From assembly GCA_016713645.1 (NCBI GenBank), contig JADJOU010000006.1, forward strand, positions 124,001 through 188,000: DNA of 64,000 nt. The letters are read 5' to 3'. This DNA comes from Bacteroidota bacterium. Lineage in GTDB: Bacteria > Bacteroidota > Bacteroidia > Chitinophagales > JADJOU01. This document shows positions 17,975-27,422 of the stretch, piece after piece (within the stretch, counting starts at the first letter, position 1; each line of letters opens with the position of its first letter). The notes beneath the pieces were generated by a model. The model saw nothing but the letters and a program-made list of their open reading frames with translations. It did no database searches and was not told the origin of the DNA. The position numbers and the translations under genes are program-made.

Positions 17975-20661
17975 CCTTTAGTACCATCATTTCGAGTAGT
18001 GGTAAGCAAGATATTGTAATTAATTGCATTCGGTGTGTTATTTACTGGAAAAGTAATCTTCGGATTTACAGAAGTATCGGTGATAATAGTCGATGGTAAA
18101 TTCGTCGTCCATAAATATGAGCTCACTACATTAGATGTTGTATTGTTCATCGTATATAATGCTGGACCACAGTTGATATTTGCTCCTGTCGCAAACACTG
18201 CTTTGGGGCGTCTCAATACAGTGATAGGTCGAATTGTATCATGGAGACAACCATCAACACTCGTAACCCAAAGGCGAATATTATATGTACTATCTACACT
18301 TGATTGATTATTGGTAAATGTAAATAATGGGGAGAATGATGCGGTGTCATTGATTGTACTTGAAGTATTTTGAATAAATTTCCATCTATACGTTGTAATT
18401 CCACCTTTGAAAATACTATTATTGAAAGCACTGGCAGTATCAATAGCACAAATTGGATTGGTAATATTGAATATTGCTTTAGGTTTTGGAAACACTCTAA
18501 TATCTTTTGTAATAGAATCTTTGCAACCACTACCTGCAGTTACTACTAATTTTACTTTATAAATTGAATCTGAAATATTTGATGGATTGACAAAATTGAT
18601 ACTTGGTGGCGAAAAAAGTGAAGAAATTTGATTATTCCCAAAATCCCAAACAGCACTTACTCCAACAGTACTCGTATTTGTGAATAAGACAGGCAAAGTG
18701 GTACATCCTGCTGTATCACTTCGATTGAATGAGGCGATTGGATTATCAATAGTCACAAACATTCTTTGTAAAGTGTCTGGTTTGCATCCATGAATATTAG
18801 TGACTATCAATCTATAAAATAGTGTATCATTTGAATTTTTGATGGTATCAATTGGAATAATAATACCTATTGACGTTGATTTTATTGTTCCATTTTTGTT
18901 TAAAATCTCCCATTTATAAGTATTATTTGCATTAGGATATTGAGTTAAACTTACATTGCTACTGTTAATAATAGATGGGGCACAAGATGAATAATTAGTA
19001 GAAAAAAAATCTGCCTTGGGCAATGGAAATACTGTTACAGTATCTTTAATAGTGTCTCTGCAACCCCATTTACTTGTGGCAATTAATTGTATGAAGGTTA
19101 TACTGTCATTGGTTCCGGAATTAGTAAAAGTTCTGATTTGATTTTTGAATGTATCAATGATTGAAGATCCAAATTTCCAAATAAAACTCATCGAATTGAT
19201 ACTCTCCATTTTTGGATCGGAAGTATTGGTGAAATTAACTAGCAGTGGTGTACATCCCGAGTCCTTTGAAGGTGTGAATAAAGCCGATGGTTTTGGATAA
19301 ACAATTATGTTTCTTGAAGTAGTATCTATACATCCTTTAGTACCATCATTTCGAGTAGTGGTAAGCAAGATATTGTAATTAATTGCATTCGGTGTGTTAT
19401 TTACTGGAAAAGTAATCTTCGGATTTACAGAAGTATCGGTGATAATAGTCGATTGTAAATTCGTCGTCCATAAATATGAGCTCACTACATTAGATGTTGT
19501 ATTGTTCATCGTATATAATGCTGGACCACAGTTGATATTTGCTCCTGTCGCAAACACTGCTTTGGGGCGTCTTCTTAAAATTATATTTTTTGACACACTA
19601 TCTTTACAGCCATTATTAGTCGTAGTGATTAGTTTTATAGTATAAGTGCTATCGTTTGAAGTTTGATTTTCAGGAAAAGTAGCAAGAGGATTAGCTAAAG
19701 ATGTCGTACTTAAAACACTATTATTAATTAAACTATTAATTGTAACTGTCCAATTATAATTGGTAATGGTAGATAATGGATTAGTCGTTGCGATAATAGT
19801 GGTAGTATCCTTAGGGCAAATTTGAGTCGGTAGAGTAAAATTACTATTCGGTCGAGGATTTACAGTCACCAATAATGTATCTGTGCCTACGCACCCTGAT
19901 CCATTAATAAATTTGTATATCAACATTTTTTGTCCTAAACCAGCGATCAATGGGTCAAACAGTCCACCTAGACTCACCCCTGAGCCACTCCAAGTGCCGC
20001 CTAAGGGGGAGAAACCAGTGAGTTGAATGGTCGCAGCATTTTCACAGATATTAAAATCTACACCAGCATTAACAGCAGGTGATGCAATTACATTAATTAC
20101 TACTGTATCGCGATTGACACAGCCATTCAAATCGGTATATGTATAAATTAATGGATATGCGCCAATAGACATCGCAGAAGGATTGAAACTATCAGGAAGA
20201 ATGATGCCTGCACCCGTCCAATTGCCTCCAGCAGGAGAACTGAATAATTTGAAAGTAAGGTGATTGATACATTTTGTTGAATCAGCGCCTACACTTACTA
20301 TGGGCAGTGAATTTATTGTGATAGTATCTGGATTGCTTGCAGAACTGCAAGGACCACTGGTAACTATTCTTCGATAAATAGTAGTACTAGATAAAATTCC
20401 AGGGTTAAAATCTTTAAAAGTATCTGCAGAACTAGTATTCACAAAACTTACACCATTCCATTTTTGCCATTGATAACTATAAAATCCATTTCCACCAATA
20501 GGAACATTACTTCCAATAGGGGATGAAGGCGTTCCTTTACACAACTTTTGACTTGCTGAAATGATATTACCAGTGATACTTGGCAATACATTTACATGTA
20601 TCTTGTTGGTGTAATTTGTGCAAATCGCAGATTTTATTTGTAACCTAAACCACTTAGTCAA
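17881..20661 (-). CDS. Giant adhesin fragment: Ig-like domains and repeat unit 1
   Basis: 926 codons. The first half is unique, with Ig-like domains carrying ITGNIISASQKLCKGTPSS and two SPxGGxWxGxG modules (SSPAGGNWTGAGI, SPLGGTWSGSGV) typical of Bacteroidota surface proteins. The second half (from RRRPKAVFATG, ~19572) is the first copy of the tandem unit and the beginning of the second. A 3-base loss near 19205 shortens PKNGESINS to PKMESINS without breaking the frame. Confidence 0.75.
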   Translation of the reverse strand: MTKWFRLQIKSAICTNYTNKIHVNVLPSITGNIISASQKLCKGTPSSPIGSNVPIGGNGFYSYQWQKWNGVSFVNTSSADTFKDFNPGILSSTTIYRRIVTSGPCSSASNPDTITINSLPIVSVGADSTKCINHLTFKLFSSPAGGNWTGAGIILPDSFNPSAMSIGAYPLIYTYTDLNGCVNRDTVVINVIASPAVNAGVDFNICENAATIQLTGFSPLGGTWSGSGVSLGGLFDPLIAGLGQKMLIYKFINGSGCVGTDTLLVTVNPRPNSNFTLPTQICPKDTTTIIATTNPLSTITNYNWTVTINSLINNSVLSTTSLANPLATFPENQTSNDSTYTIKLITTTNNGCKDSVSKNIILRRRPKAVFATGANINCGPALYTMNNTTSNVVSSYLWTTNLQSTIITDTSVNPKITFPVNNTPNAINYNILLTTTRNDGTKGCIDTTSRNIIVYPKPSALFTPSKDSGCTPLLVNFTNTSDPKMESINSMSFIWKFGSSIIDTFKNQIRTFTNSGTNDSITFIQLIATSKWGCRDTIKDTVTVFPLPKADFFSTNYSSCAPSIINSSNVSLTQYPNANNTYKWEILNKNGTIKSTSIGIIIPIDTIKNSNDTLFYRLIVTNIHGCKPDTLQRMFVTIDNPIASFNRSDTAGCTTLPVLFTNTSTVGVSAVWDFGNNQISSLFSPPSINFVNPSNISDSIYKVKLVVTAGSGCKDSITKDIRVFPKPKAIFNITNPICAIDTASAFNNSIFKGGITTYRWKFIQNTSSTINDTASFSPLFTFTNNQSSVDSTYNIRLWVTSVDGCLHDTIRPITVLRRPKAVFATGANINCGPALYTMNNTTSNVVSSYLWTTNLPSTIITDTSVNPKITFPVNNTPNAINYNILLTTTRNDGTKGCIDTTSRNIIVYPNHRLYSHLQRTRDVHHC

Positions 20662-20699
20662 GATTAAAGTGGGTGCTTGATAAGTTGAAGAAGTCGCGC

Positions 20700-23210
20700 C
20701 TAAAATATCAGTAAAGTTATGCTATCATTGCTTTGCTGCCATTGATAATTATAAATATTATTTCCTCCAGTAGGAACAGTACTTGTAAACAATGCAGGGG
20801 ATTGTCCGTTGCAAATTGTTTGATTGGAAGAAATGGTAGATTGAATCAAAGGATATACGGTGAACTTCAAAGTATCTCTGCTCGCAGGGCATTTCCCGTT
20901 CGAAACTTTCCATTCTATAAGATGTATACCAGCATTGAGGTTTGAGATGGTACTGATGTTTTGATTTGGACTATTAATCGTAGGGGTATTAGGACCAGAA
21001 ATGTATGTCCAATTCCCTTTCCCTATTAGAATATTATTGGCAATAAGTGAATCATTTATACCGCCAATCAAAGATGCAGCGCAAGCAAATCTATCAGGGG
21101 CATCAGCATTGGAGGGAATAGAGTCTACTACGATTCTTACACTATCTGAAGTCACAGCACCGCATACTCCGTTTTGAATGATAACTCTATACCAAGTACT
21201 TTGTGTCAACCCTGAATATGGTAGCGGATTAGCAGTAGAAGCGATGTCCACCCATGAGCTAGAATTAACTGGGTTGGATACATTTTTCTGCCACTTGATG
21301 ATATTTCCTTTTTTGTTATTGACTGCAATGTTTCCTGAATTCCCACTAATACATACAGTATCAAAATTGGACAATAATCCTCCAATGGATGGTGAATCAA
21401 CTGTGATGGTCACAAAAGGACTTTTGACCACAGCGCAGCTGCTGCCATTTTGAACTGCAACTCGGTATTGAGTTGTTTGCGTTAAATTCGAATAATTTAG
21501 AGTTGTTGTAGTATTAGCAATATTAGTCCAAGTGCTAAATGGAGCTACGCTATACTCCCAGTTCACGACCGCACCAATATTACCGCTCAATACCAAATTA
21601 CCACTATTGATGCCGCTGCATACTGTAGCAGAGGAAGCTAATGTTCCTGAATTGGAGGGTGGATAAACTTTGATTGTATCATAGCTGACAGAAGGGGTAC
21701 AGGATATTTGGCTTATCGTCCATTTATAAACATATATGGAAGGATTGCCGGTTGAATTCAGCCCTATTATGCTCGCTGAAGGATTGGAAGGTCCAACAAT
21801 TGAGTCGCCTGCTGGCCCGCTAACTTTCGCCCAAGAACCAATGCCTACTATAGGCGTATTGGCAGCCATTGTAGTAGCAGTGGCATTGCATAATATTTTA
21901 GTGGGGCCCGCATTGGATATAGTAGGACGGGGGTATAGCGTTACTGTTTGCGTTTCTACGGGGGAGATACCACATTCATTGGTAGCAGTAGCTTTGACTG
22001 TATAGGTAATAGGTGCAGTGGTAATATTCAGCGGGAAAAAAATGGTCGGATTAGCGCTACCGCTATTCCCACTTACAAAAGTTGAACCTACAGGGGTGAT
22101 TATCCAATTATAGGAAGATATTGTGCCATAGTTTGGTTGGTAAGTTGGAATAAATGTAACGGTTTGACTATCGCAGAAGCTTTGGGAAGCGAATGATACA
22201 GTAGGGATGTCCTTAACAGTAAGGAAGGTGTCTTTGATAGAAGTGCCGCATCTATTGGTTAATGTCAATCTAATTTTATATTTTCCAGCTTGGGTAAAAA
22301 GGAGTTTTGGATTAATACTATTCGTATCAGTTGGAGCCACAAAGCTATATTTGGTCCCTTTTGAAACAACAACATTTGTAGCGCTATCCAACACACTCCA
22401 AGAATATTTTGTAGTCCCACAACTGGTTAAAGTATTGGATAAATTAGCAATTTGCACTGTACTGTTTTTGCATAGCGGAGATTGGGTGAATGTGAAATTC
22501 GGGATAGATTGCGGATGAACACAAATGGTTTTTATAATTGTATCTGTTCCGCATGGCGAGCTGTTGTTATATAAAACAAATTTAATTTGAAAAATACCAA
22601 CTGTTTGAAAATTGATAGTGATAGCATTAGTTGAAAATCCGGTCATTACTCCTGATACCACAGTCCAACCCGTGTTCGGAGAAATTGCCCATTCTTTTAA
22701 ATTAGAAGAATCACATAATGTAGGAGATGAAGGATTTATATATTTTCCATTGATTGAAGTATTTGTAAAAGTTAAATCATTATTGATACAAACAATGGTA
22801 TCAGGAGATATGCTAAAATTTGCTTTCGGCTTAGTAGAAATCTGAATTGGCTCTATTGTTTGTGTTGAAGATCCACAAGAATTGGATGCAGTAATTTTTA
22901 AATAATAGGAATTCGGGTACGGATTTGGTGAAGTATATCCACAAGAGTGGTTATTATATGTTTTATTAAAGAAACTTGGAGGTGGATGTTGGAAAATGGT
23001 ATCTATTCCTTTGTCATTGCTTTCTATTTTATAAGTTGTCCCCGGTGAATTAGATGCGAATCCAGCAATAGTAAACGAATAAAATTTAGGTAAACATTGT
23101 CCTGTCGTACTGCCTGGATTGGGCATCGAGATAGAAGGATTAGAACCAATGTATATAATAAAATTTTGTGTGTCCTTGCATCCATTGCTATTAGTAACAA
23201 TATGGGTCAA
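20700..23210 (-). CDS. Giant adhesin fragment: Ig/PKD-rich N-terminal half
   Basis: 836 codons of mixed PKD- and Ig-like domains, including modules such as SGNLVLSGNIGAVVNWEYS and SGNIAVNNKKGNIIKWQKN. Coding continues in other frames on both sides: upstream through ~23211-23390 (NASSPYTLTVYDSSTTT) and downstream through ~20661-20700 (TDILGATSSTYQAPTLILTK), so the fragment boundaries are frame lesions. The region shows no repeats at DNA level. Confidence 0.75.
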   Translation of the reverse strand: MTHIVTNSNGCKDTQNFIIYIGSNPSISMPNPGSTTGQCLPKFYSFTIAGFASNSPGTTYKIESNDKGIDTIFQHPPPSFFNKTYNNHSCGYTSPNPYPNSYYLKITASNSCGSSTQTIEPIQISTKPKANFSISPDTIVCINNDLTFTNTSINGKYINPSSPTLCDSSNLKEWAISPNTGWTVVSGVMTGFSTNAITINFQTVGIFQIKFVLYNNSSPCGTDTIIKTICVHPQSIPNFTFTQSPLCKNSTVQIANLSNTLTSCGTTKYSWSVLDSATNVVVSKGTKYSFVAPTDTNSINPKLLFTQAGKYKIRLTLTNRCGTSIKDTFLTVKDIPTVSFASQSFCDSQTVTFIPTYQPNYGTISSYNWIITPVGSTFVSGNSGSANPTIFFPLNITTAPITYTVKATATNECGISPVETQTVTLYPRPTISNAGPTKILCNATATTMAANTPIVGIGSWAKVSGPAGDSIVGPSNPSASIIGLNSTGNPSIYVYKWTISQISCTPSVSYDTIKVYPPSNSGTLASSATVCSGINSGNLVLSGNIGAVVNWEYSVAPFSTWTNIANTTTTLNYSNLTQTTQYRVAVQNGSSCAVVKSPFVTITVDSPSIGGLLSNFDTVCISGNSGNIAVNNKKGNIIKWQKNVSNPVNSSSWVDIASTANPLPYSGLTQSTWYRVIIQNGVCGAVTSDSVRIVVDSIPSNADAPDRFACAASLIGGINDSLIANNILIGKGNWTYISGPNTPTINSPNQNISTISNLNAGIHLIEWKVSNGKCPASRDTLKFTVYPLIQSTISSNQTICNGQSPALFTSTVPTGGNNIYNYQWQQSNDSITLLIF

Positions 23211-23341
23211 AGAGCGAAATCCATTAAATGTATAAATATGTGAAAGATTTGTAAAACTTGCGGCATTATTATAATTTGTAGAAGTATCCCCCCAATTAAC
23301 AAAATAATTTGAATTTGTTGTAGTACTACTATCGTAAACAG

Positions 23342-24043
23342 TTAATGTATATGGGCTACTAGCATTGCACCTTGTAAAAGTGTTTGGAGAGATAAAGGAG
23401 AAGTTCCTAAGATGAATGGATTTATAATTAAATTCGCTTGTGGTTTGTGTTTAACTATTACATTAGTGACCAAGCTATCTTTGCAGCCATAGAAATCTAT
23501 CACAACTAGTTTTACAGGATAATTAGTAGAAGTATTTCCAATAGTTGTAGGATAAATCACCCCACTTGGATTTGGCAATGCACTGCTAGAAGGAGTTGCC
23601 GCGGCATTAAGATTCCAGGCATAAACTAAAGGACCAACACCAGTAGAAGTGCTCACAAATGCAATGGGAGTGCCAGGGCAAGTGTTATTATTCGTGATTG
23701 TAAAGTTGGCTGTAGGTTTTGTTAGCGTGATAAGCTTTAAAGTATCGCCTATAACGGTATCTCGAATAACGCGAAGAGAATAATTAGTTGATAATGGTAA
23801 TGAAAGTATAGAAATAGGAATTTTTTTACTAATACTCGAACCTATACTGGTAGGGGCGCCAAATCCACCATTGATATCTGATAATTGAACAGTAAAATTA
23901 GCTCCCGAAAAAGCTCCTGTAGTATCAAATGTAATTGTGTCATTAGAACCCAAACAGAAGTGAATTCCTGTATTGATTCCTTTCCATTTTGTATTTGATA
24001 TAGTTGACTGTGCGAAAATATTATTAATGCAAAAAGAAGTCAT
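23342..24043 (-). CDS. Giant adhesin fragment: N-terminus
   Basis: 233 codons. The ATG at 24043 lies inside a signal-peptide-like stretch (upstream in-frame codons give IFLLLL), so the natural start may be further out, disturbed by a 9-base T-run at ~24088. The mature part starts QSTISNTKWKGINTGIHFCL. It holds one Ig-like domain and one PKD-like domain (KPTANFTITNNNTCPGTPIA). The frame breaks near 23385. Confidence 0.7.
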   Translation of the reverse strand: MTSFCINNIFAQSTISNTKWKGINTGIHFCLGSNDTITFDTTGAFSGANFTVQLSDINGGFGAPTSIGSSISKKIPISILSLPLSTNYSLRVIRDTVIGDTLKLITLTKPTANFTITNNNTCPGTPIAFVSTSTGVGPLVYAWNLNAAATPSSSALPNPSGVIYPTTIGNTSTNYPVKLVVIDFYGCKDSLVTNVIVKHKPQANLIINPFILGTSPLSLQTLLQGAMLVAHIH

Positions 24044-24259
24044 TAATAATAACAGAAAAATGGGGTCTTTTTTCCTTTTTGGAAAAAAAAATGCATCAAA
24101 TATTTTATATGTTTATAATGTTGATTAATAATATTTTGTTTTGCAAAATTCATGGTTTAAATTTAAATTATTTCTTCTATATGTTCCCTTTTAATTCTTT
24201 CGTTTACGATTATATATCAGATATCATTTTGCAGATTTGCGACGGGCGGGCTTTTTACC

Positions 24260-24331
24260 ATTCCGATAGTTATCTTAATTGGTGCGGAGCGCTTAACTTT
24301 CGGCTACCACAATCCCAATAACTATCAGGAT
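24260..24331. repeat. Two 20-bp palindromes between the adhesin and a small lipoprotein gene
   Basis: ATCCCAATAACTATCAGGAT (24312-24331) is a near-perfect palindrome, and a degraded copy in inverse orientation, ATTCCGATAGTTATCTTAAT, lies at 24260-24279. Elements close to ATCCCGATAACTATCGGGAT are common between Bacteroidota genes. A small hairpin (CCTGC, loop, GCAGG at 24350-24366) follows and could end minus-strand transcription. Nothing else is visible in the ~355-base gap 24044-24399. Confidence 0.5.
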
Positions 24332-24399
24332 GTCTTTGAAACACGAAAACCTGCTTTTTGGGCAGGCGCGGCTCAAGTAAAATTTCAAGTGTTAATTTG

Positions 24400-24742
24400 T
24401 CAATTTCTACAATCAATCATTATTGTTCCAGCATTATTGATATAAATATCATTAACTCTCTTGTCATTTTTATAATGGCTTTCTATGTCTTCTACTAATT
24501 CTTTATAAACATCATTACTTACAGCAGTTAAAATTTTTACGTTAATAAGTCGGCCCATTGGCATAACTTGATATAATCCGTCATTGGTTACTTTCATATG
24601 TTCTTTGCCCCCTAAAATACCGTAATTGTCGTAAGTCGTTTGTAATGATTCAACAAAAGAATCCGTTATACCGTAAAGTTCTTTCTTACTAGGCGAGCAG
24701 CTTACAACAAAAGCTAAATTGTTAAATAGATAATTTTTTCAT
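24400..24742 (-). pseudogene. Small lipoprotein, N-terminal frame lesion
   Basis: The intact frame 24400-24597 (65 codons, MKVTNDGLYQVMPMGRLINV) is only the C-terminal part. Upstream the same frame stays open (NNLAFVVSCSPSKKELYG and so on) and joins, through a one-base lesion near 24722, an ATG at 24742 encoding MKKLSI. Together they give a lipoprotein of about 113 residues with lipobox FVVSC. The family is unknown to me. It sits on the cassette-downstream side of the attC-like site 24809-24926. Confidence 0.55.
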
Positions 24743-24808
24743 TAATTCTGTTTTTAAAATTGTTTTATTAATCTTTATTTTATCTAGGAAGCATTCCGCA
24801 AACTTGCT

Positions 24809-24926
24809 GTACAAATGTTTGTAGCTAAAAGAAGTTGACGATTTTTTAAGCTCAAATCTTTCAATTTAGTTCAAAGTTCAAATAATCCACAACCGCGCTA
24901 CTTTCAGGTAGGTGCGGTTATGGGCT
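24809..24926 (-). repeat. attC-like imperfect palindrome, copy 4 (diverged)
   Basis: About 118 bp. The left arm TTTGTAGCTAAAAGAAGTTG is related to the left arm of copies 1-3; the right arm TACTTTCAGGTAGGTGCGG pairs with it loosely. It ends with GTTATGGGC, close to the CTTATGGGC end of copy 3. It lies 20 bases after the stop of the WG-repeat gene (minus strand), in the same position as the copies around 1-8 kb, although 16 kb away from them. Confidence 0.48.
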
Positions 24927-24945
24927 AAGTTTATTAATCACCTGC

Positions 24946-26549
24946 TTATTCTGCTGCTACTGTTTCTTCTACTGCCATGTCACTCGCGTGTTCAAAAACT
25001 GAAATTACAATCACAACATTTCCGTTTTTTGTAAATATTTTAACAGATTGTTTAGCATTTTTATACACGGCTTCCGTTTCATTTGACATCGTTGGGTCTT
25101 TAGTATAACCTTTTAGCGAAGTTTCAATTGCCGTTTTTACGGCATCTTCTTTACCATAACCATTACTTGTAAGATTAATTATATAAGCAAAACCTCTTGG
25201 TTTTTGTCCTGCGTTAAAGGTATAGTCATAATATCCATTCGAAACCCAGGGGCTACCTAAAATATAAAAATTTAAGGTTGCATCATTAGTTATCTTTTCT
25301 GATGAAATCATCATATGCTCTTGATTATATTTACTAAAATCTTCTTGTGATTTTTTAAACTTTGCAAGAATTTCTGACATTGTTGAATTGAAAGATAAAC
25401 CTTCAGGTGCATCAGTCTTAATGCGAGAAGTTATTGCACCAACATTAAAAAAATCTGTTTGAACATTACTATATATAGAACCGCCTGTTTGAAAATACTC
25501 AACTAGGTCTCTTGATGCATCGTCAAATTGTGGGTTTATAACATATTTCCCTTCATTGTCAATAAATCCAATTTTGTTTGAACTTACCACAAGTGCAAGT
25601 TTGCCATTGAATGGTAAAGCCATATCAAACTGTGGGTTAATAATTATTTTTCCTTCTTTATCAATAAAGCCGAAACTTTTACCTGATTGAACAGCTGCTA
25701 ATTTCCCATTAGTAAAAGGAAATGCTATACTAAACTGCGGGTTAATTATAATTTTCCTTCTTTATCTGTCCATCCAAATTTTCCGTCTTGCTCAACTAAG
25801 AATAAATCACCATCACTCTGCATGTTTGAGAATTGAGGATTAATTAGAAATTTGCCAGAAACGTCAATTAAACCAGCTTTGCCTCCTGATTTAATAACAG
25901 CCGAACTATTAAAAAATGATTCTGCATTTTCAAATTGATGATTAATGACCAATTTGCCTTCTTTATTAATGTAACCCCATTTGCCGTCATTGTTGCTTAC
26001 TGGACATTTGCCAGCTGCAAAGCTTCCAACATTAGAAAATTGGGCATTAATTTTCACTTTCCCCTCCTTGTCTACAAATCCCCATTTTTCTTCACCTGTT
26101 TCATTAATTTCTTTAAAACCTGCTAGCCCGTCTGAGAAAATTTTTACTTCCTCTGCATTTGTTAAGGTGAATTTGACTTCTCCTTTAGAATTAATGCAAG
26201 AAGGTGCAGCATTTTCACTTACTACCCAAGCCATGTCTTCACTAAAAACCGTTGCACTTTTATAATTCGCAATTATTGCGAACTTACCGTCTTCACCAAT
26301 AAAACCCCATTGAGGTTTGTCTCCAGAAGTTTGAACCAAAGCCAATCCATTTCTAAAAATAGTAGCTTCTGAAAATTGAGGGTTAATGATAATTTTTCCC
26401 TCGACATCTATATATTGAAATTCTTTACCCATTTTAACAGGCATTAGCTTAACTGCATCGATGTCCTTACAACCGCCGCCGCATCTAGTCATTGCAATAG
26501 CAATAATTGCAATTGCTGAAATTTTAAATGTTTGTTTGAGGTTTTTCAT
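24946..26549 (-). pseudogene. WG-repeat lipoprotein with one frame lesion
   Basis: Two frames (26549-25746 and 25623-24946) join into ~534 residues. The N-terminus has a lipoprotein-like signal (MKNLKQTFKISAIAIIAIAM, then TRCGGGC). Around ten WG-type repeats of ~35-45 residues follow, each with a KWGFVDKEGK or KLVINHQF core (residues ~40-330), then a unique C-terminal domain. The break near 25750 (AGGAAAATTATAA) needs one more A to restore GKIIINPQF. WG repeats are beta-rich modules of unknown ligand, common in exported Bacteroidota proteins. An attC-like site follows the stop, so this may be a 1.6-kb cassette. Confidence 0.7.
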
Positions 26550-26751
26550 TTTTTTCTTTTTATTTATTTATTATTTTACCCTTGGCGCTATGCGATTATA
26601 GATTTCCTAGTCCTATCCATTTTTTTCGACATAGAATTTATAAATTCCAACCTTTCCGCTATTTATGGATTTCAGCTTCTTCATTTTGGATTTCAATAGA
26701 GGCTATAGCTTTTTCAATTTAGGGAATTGTAAGATTTTTGATCCTTAATTT

Positions 26752-27147
26752 TTAATTTAATAAGATAGTTCCAGATTTTTTATCTCCTTTTGAAAGTGTT
26801 ATTCCTATATTTTTTGATTTATTTACTCCATTAATAGAGTATTTTGTGAAGAAATAGTAAGTTCTTTGACCACCAGTTGCAAAGTCTAAATTTTCAATTA
26901 TAAAAGTGGCTAACCCATTATTATCAGTTACACTCTGCTGATCTTTGAAGAAGGGGTCTTCCCCATATAAATTGTATTTTGTGTCGCCAATTTGATAAAC
27001 TGTCCAATTTGCTTTGTTGGCGATGGCGTCTTTAACTACAATTTCTACTGTAGTGTTTGTCGGGGTGCTTATGGAAGTATCTTTGCTGCACCCAATTAAA
27101 GCAGCAATTCCTAGTAATAATGTAAAAAGAAAAACATTTTTTGGCAT
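26752..27147 (-). CDS. Lipoprotein, hypothetical (131 aa)
   Basis: A lipoprotein signal (MPKNVFLFTLLLGIAALIGC, lipidated Cys at residue 20) precedes a ~110-residue beta-sandwich-like domain with NTTVEIVVKDAIANKANWTV and a central NNGLATFIIENLDF. This layout suits small carboxypeptidase-regulatory or Ig-like domains (inference). No partner gene is obvious: it lies between the WG-repeat gene, about 200 bases away, and a gene-free 275-base stretch on the other side. Confidence 0.65.
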   Translation of the reverse strand: MPKNVFLFTLLLGIAALIGCSKDTSISTPTNTTVEIVVKDAIANKANWTVYQIGDTKYNLYGEDPFFKDQQSVTDNNGLATFIIENLDFATGGQRTYYFFTKYSINGVNKSKNIGITLSKGDKKSGTILLN

Positions 27148-27422
27148 AATAATTTATTTGAATTGGTATATATGGATGGTTAATTGTATAGTTATGCGCT
27201 GATGCCGAAGTATTCAGCAGGTCTTTGTTATTCATTGTTATATTTAAAAACGAAACAATATTAGAAGGATTTATTGTGAAACATTAAGACAAATAATTGC
27301 CTTTTTCCCCAAGAATTATCTCCAGAGAATTTAATTCATTACATGAAAATATATCAAGACATTAGATATAACTTAGCTTTATTTGTAGGCCCTTGATTGT
27401 TTGATTTCAATTTTTTCGCCAA

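Larger units (their letters stand above)
13300..19572 (-). repeat. Tandem array of ~1362-bp coding units (4.6 copies)
   Basis: The same marker (GCTGGACCACAGTTGATATT) occurs at 14081, 15441, 16801, 18161 and 19520, giving periods of 1360, 1360, 1360 and 1359 bp. Adding back the bases missing at each recognisable lesion gives 1362 bp (454 codons) for every unit. Each unit encodes about five PKD-like domains starting at RRPKAVFATG. Copies are nearly identical by eye, so they are recent duplications or are kept alike by recombination. Confidence 0.85.
9846..24043 (-). pseudogene. Giant T9SS PKD/Ig adhesin locus, broken by frame lesions
   Basis: Nine consecutive minus-strand fragments read as one ~14.2 kb gene (about 4,700 codons) encoding an exported surface protein. 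It begins with a signal-peptide-like segment (LLLLMTSFCINNIFAQ), continues with dozens of PKD- and Ig-like domains, and ends in a gliding-motility/T9SS C-terminal domain (GIFVPSAFTPSLGSGG to QTRGNVTLIR). Frame lesions lie near 23385, 20690, 17933, 16899, 16168, 15348, 14928 and 12700; several can be pinned to a missing base by comparing repeat copies. It resembles SprB-type adhesins. The best ATG is 24043, but the frame is open upstream into a T-run at ~24090, so the true start may be there. Confidence 0.75.

Noticed and set aside
13955..19645. Several similar plus-strand ORFs of 75-90 codons (for example at 13955, 15360, 16675, 18035 and 19394)
   Set aside because: They recur because the 1362-bp coding unit recurs; they are antisense shadows with no start signals of their own.
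12664..24043. Programmed frameshifting to produce the giant adhesin
   Set aside because: The lesions differ in position and type between repeat copies and are not at one conserved slippery motif; random losses explain them better.
27190..27235. A short peptide frame (MNNKDLLNTSASAHNYT) upstream of the lipoprotein gene 26752-27147
   Set aside because: It runs out of frame into that gene and shows no ribosome-binding or leader-peptide features beyond chance.
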